Shown here one piece after another: positions 6,810 to 8,720 of a stretch of DNA of 8,720 bases. The notes under the pieces were generated by a model. The model ran no database searches and had not been told where the DNA came from. It saw only the letters and a program-made list of their open reading frames with translations. This DNA is from Verrucomicrobiota bacterium. Its GTDB lineage: Bacteria > Verrucomicrobiota > Verrucomicrobiae > Limisphaerales > UBA11358. The DNA lies in contig JACZKP010000205.1 in NCBI GenBank assembly GCA_014860005.1, forward strand, positions 1-8,720. The letters are read 5' to 3'. The translations under genes were made by a program, and so were the position numbers. Position 1 is the stretch's first letter. Every line of letters begins with the position of its first letter.

Positions 6810-7586
6810 ATGTCGCTGGCTGAAATACTGGGACTGGTTCTTTCCGGGGCCGCCGCGGGCGCGATCAACGCCGTGGCCGGCGGGGGCACGCTGGTCACGT
6901 TTCCCACATTGCTCGCCCTTGGCACGTCGCCGGTGATGGCCAACGCCACCAGCACCCTGGCGCTGGTCATCGGCACGGCGGGCGGGGTGTTTGGCTACCG
7001 CCGTCATCTGGAAGCCGCCAGGACCTGGCTGTGGCGCTTCGTGCCGGTGAGCATCGCGGGCGGCTGGATCGGAAGCTGGTTGCTCACCCAAACCAGCGAC
7101 CGGGTGTTCTCCAAGCTGGTGCCGTTCCTGATCCTCTTCGCCACCGTTCTGTTCGTTGCGCAAGGTGCTTTCCGGCGGCTGGCGGGACTGGATCAAAGCG
7201 GAGAAGCGCTTGGACGACATCAAGCCGTTTTGGTCGCGATTGCCTTTCAGTTCGGCGTTGCCATCTACGGCGGTTACTTTGGCGCCGGCATTGGCATTCT
7301 CATGCTGGCCTCGCTGGGATTCATCGGTTTGACCAACATTCACGAAATGAACGCGCTCAAAACCGTGCTGGGTTCGTTGATCAATCTCGTCGCCGCGGTG
7401 TGGTTCATTTTCGCCGGGTTGATTCACTGGCCGCGGGCCGGGCTAATGACGGTGGGCGCGCTGGTTGGATATTTCATCGGCTCCCATTACTCCCAACGCA
7501 TTCCCCAGGCGCGTGTTCGGCAGATGATTACCGCCATCGGCTTCATCATTGCCACCGTTACGTTCTACAAGGAATTCATCGATTAG
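6810..7586 (+). CDS. TauE/SafE-family membrane permease
   Basis: A 258-residue integral inner-membrane protein of the sulfite exporter TauE/SafE family (former DUF81), the usual size for the family. About eight hydrophobic segments can be seen, around residues 5-32, 45-63, 74-92, 103-120, 138-172, 185-206, 209-225 and 238-254. The family repeat signature appears twice: near the N-terminus (NAVAGGGTLVTFPTLLALG, residues 20-38, then PVMANATSTLAL) and in the second half (YGGYFGAGIGILML, residues 153-166, then NALKTVLGSLINLVAA). Members move sulfite, sulfoacetate or other small anions; the substrate here cannot be told. The ATG at 6810 places the first helix at the N-terminus. The gene stands alone between a terminator-like hairpin and a convergent gene, so it is probably monocistronic. 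No sulfur-metabolism gene is adjacent. Confidence 0.94.
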   Translation: MSLAEILGLVLSGAAAGAINAVAGGGTLVTFPTLLALGTSPVMANATSTLALVIGTAGGVFGYRRHLEAARTWLWRFVPVSIAGGWIGSWLLTQTSDRVFSKLVPFLILFATVLFVAQGAFRRLAGLDQSGEALGRHQAVLVAIAFQFGVAIYGGYFGAGIGILMLASLGFIGLTNIHEMNALKTVLGSLINLVAAVWFIFAGLIHWPRAGLMTVGALVGYFIGSHYSQRIPQARVRQMITAIGFIIATVTFYKEFID

Positions 7587-7656
7587 AGGGAACTCCGCAA
7601 CGGTCAGATCATCGCCGCAATCCGCCAGGCAGTCCGCAAGTGCCCCGGCTGATCTG

Positions 7657-8523
7657 CTACTTGCGAACCGTCTCAACGTGCTTGCCACGAATCTTCCGGC
7701 TGTTGAAATCCCACAACAGCCAGTCGTCGTCCGGCACGAACCGGTTGAGTTTGTTGTCCCATTTCTTTGGCAGGCGCTGGTTCAATTCCTCGACAAACGG
7801 CAGCAGCGGGCGTTGGGGTGGAAACTTCTGCTCGTGCCGGTCAATCGCGAGGTCCGTGCGCCAGCCAAACCGCTTGCGATAAGGCGCAAACCCAAAGCCG
7901 TCGAAGAAGTTCCCGCCGCCCACCAGCGGCAGGTACCACAGACTGGGGATGCCGCGCGGGTTTTCCTTGATCGGAATCTCCGCCTCCAATTGCGCCAGCA
8001 ACGCCGCGCCGGCGGCATCGCTCTTCAGGTGCGTCCGCAACTCGTGCAACGTGGGGAAGATGATGGGCGGGCTGACGAACAACACGGGTTTGTGTTGCAA
8101 GGTGGCCATGATGATTTCATGCGGCGTACCTACGCTGTAGATGTTGGTTGGGCAGTACGAGATCATGAAATCGCTCGTGTCCACCATGCGCAGGTCAATG
8201 TGCAGCGTTTCCCAAAACTGCCGCGCGCACCACGCGCGTGCCCTCGCGCCTGACTTGCCGTCGGCGTAAGTCCAGCGCTGCTTGATACGCTCCCCGCTCT
8301 TGATGTCCTCGCGACCGTATTCGTGCAGGCCGCGCACGTCCGGTTTGAACCACGGATCAAACACAGTGACGCCCATCTCCTGAAGAAACTGGCTCACCCG
8401 ATTGCGCCAGCCGAACTGCTTCTCCGCTGCCCGCGATGCGACAAAGTCCATCGGGCCGGAGAGATAAACTCGGGCGCCCTGCAACAACCGGCTTTTGGAC
8501 TTGGCTCGTGGCATGCGCGCCAT
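7657..8523 (-). CDS. Nucleoside 2-deoxyribosyltransferase-like protein with extended C-terminal half
   Basis: A 288-residue soluble protein from the ATG at 8523. A TTG at 8550 would add nine residues, but the ATG is preferred because it places the first core strand near residue 19. The N-terminal half looks like the nucleoside 2-deoxyribosyltransferase superfamily: VYLSGPMDF (19-27), a MGVTVFDPW strand (50-58), D110 in HIDLRMVDTSDFMISY with the S-D pair at 117-118, and VGTPHEIIMA (131-140), where E136 occupies the catalytic-glutamate position. The classical enzymes are about 150 residues. Here the region 60-108 is enlarged (REDIKSGERIKQRWTYADGK) and the C-terminal half (about 150-288) matches nothing I know; it is rich in Pro, Trp and Phe (LVGGGNFFDGFGF, DDDWLLWDF). 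No signal peptide or membrane segment is seen. Enzyme activity on nucleosides is unproven; it may be a sensor or hydrolase using the same fold. It is convergent with the permease gene, 70 nt apart. Confidence 0.75.
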   Translation of the reverse strand: MARMPRAKSKSRLLQGARVYLSGPMDFVASRAAEKQFGWRNRVSQFLQEMGVTVFDPWFKPDVRGLHEYGREDIKSGERIKQRWTYADGKSGARARAWCARQFWETLHIDLRMVDTSDFMISYCPTNIYSVGTPHEIIMATLQHKPVLFVSPPIIFPTLHELRTHLKSDAAGAALLAQLEAEIPIKENPRGIPSLWYLPLVGGGNFFDGFGFAPYRKRFGWRTDLAIDRHEQKFPPQRPLLPFVEELNQRLPKKWDNKLNRFVPDDDWLLWDFNSRKIRGKHVETVRK

Positions 8524-8566
8524 CCTAGGCGGGTTGATTTCGCGGCTCAAGTCTTACAACGGTTGG

Positions 8567-8650
8567 CTAAATGATGGCCGGAATGCCGGCCTGCTGGAGC
8601 CTTTCCTGTAACTGTTTGTCCGTCGCCAAGTCTGCAAACCTGTGCCGCGT
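8567..8650 (-). other. Short protein-like reading frame after the terminator
   Basis: The minus-strand frame ending in TAG at 8567-8569 reads RFADLATDKQLQERLQQAG followed by IPAII, an amphipathic helix plus tail that looks like a real protein C-terminus. Upstream it stays open through the terminator hairpin to the window edge, but those codons give an unlikely peptide. The only initiation codon nearby is a TTG at 8629, which would give about 20 residues. It could be a small ORF, a leftover of a decayed gene, or chance. A 6-bp hairpin, GGCCGG-AATG-CCGGCC (8576-8591), overlaps its end. Confidence 0.2.
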
Positions 8651-8682
8651 AAAAAAAGCGGGGGCCGGCAAACCGGCCCCCG
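8651..8682 (-). terminator. Strong rho-independent terminator, minus strand
   Basis: A perfect 10-bp GC stem (8659-8668 with 8673-8682) encloses a 4-nt loop. Read on the minus strand it is CGGGGGCCGG-TTTG-CCGGCCCCCG, then C and seven T residues (8657-8651). Nothing like a U-tract follows on the plus strand, so it is directional. It ends a gene entering from beyond the right edge and insulates the deoxyribosyltransferase-like gene from it. Confidence 0.8.
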
Positions 8683-8687
8683 TGAAA

Positions 8688-8720
8688 TTAGCATCCTGCC
8701 AGATTAGTAGCGACCACGGC
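8688..8720 (-). CDS. C-terminal end of a minus-strand gene cut by the window edge
   Basis: The terminator at 8651-8682 implies a gene ending just to its right. Two minus-strand frames stop there: one reads ...RGRY and stops with TAA at 8706-8704; the other reads AVVATNLAGC and stops with TAA at 8690-8688. The third frame runs through the hairpin and is less likely. An RGRY ending would suit the Gly/Arg-rich tail of an RNA-binding (RRM) protein, but four residues cannot prove it. The coordinates given cover both options. Confidence 0.3.
   Translation of the reverse strand, partial: AVVATNLAGC

Noticed and set aside
6048..7427. 459-residue minus-strand open frame across the giant gene end and the permease
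   Set aside because: It runs antisense through two convincing genes and the hairpin between them, and has no recognisable domain.
7605..7656. Inverted repeat CAGATCA / TGATCTG between the convergent permease and deoxyribosyltransferase-like genes
   Set aside because: Only 7 bp with a 38-nt loop and no T-tract on either side, so it is not a credible terminator. I see nothing else in this 70-nt gap.
8524..8550. TTG start nine codons upstream for the deoxyribosyltransferase-like gene
   Set aside because: The extra residues look non-conserved, TTG is a weak start and has no ribosome binding site; the ATG at 8523 is preferred.
1..8720. CRISPR array, tRNA, rRNA, insertion sequence or defence operon
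   Set aside because: No spaced direct repeats, cloverleaf, rRNA-like sequence, transposase motif or terminal inverted repeats were found by eye.

Overview
The window looks like chromosomal DNA from a Verrucomicrobiota bacterium, most likely of the Pedosphaera/Limisphaera kind. The reasons are a GC-rich composition, a pseudopilin with the [10 protein letters not shown]...LLPALAKAK signature and an exact H-x9-DG motif, a very large secreted PA14/LamG/Calx-beta/Ig protein ending in an ISWP...FYRLEN type tail, and an AraC regulator with a XylR-type sensor. These are inferences from family knowledge; no marker gene is present.

Layout, left to right. At positions 1-38 there is probably the first dozen codons of a minus-strand flavoprotein (Rossmann motif VVILGGGCSG) that leaves the window. 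Next on the minus strand is a XylR-like AraC-family regulator (137-1321). A 160-nt intergenic region with an AT-rich core separates it from a divergent plus-strand pair: a type II/IV-pilin-like pseudopilin with an H-x9-DG C-terminus (1482-2339) and, 39 nt later, a 1417-residue exported multidomain protein (2379-6632). That protein holds two copies of a 171-residue module that are about 55% identical by hand alignment. A 12-bp hairpin follows (6663-6691). Then comes a TauE/SafE-family membrane permease (6810-7586) whose only promoter-like element sits almost on its start codon. Convergent to it is a minus-strand protein with a nucleoside 2-deoxyribosyltransferase-like core and a long unassigned C-terminal half (7657-8523). 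At the right edge a strong intrinsic terminator (8651-8682) reads leftward and closes a minus-strand gene of which only the last few codons are visible.

How the genes may work together: the pseudopilin and the giant protein are close enough for one transcript. The giant protein is built from carbohydrate- and surface-binding folds, and the divergent regulator has a sugar-sensing type of N-terminal domain. A polysaccharide- or surface-related locus under sugar-responsive control is therefore a reasonable hypothesis, but no catalytic enzyme is seen. The permease and the deoxyribosyltransferase-like protein show no clear functional link to the rest. I see no CRISPR array, tRNA, rRNA, insertion sequence or recognisable defence system. 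The most unusual element is the duplicated 171-residue module.
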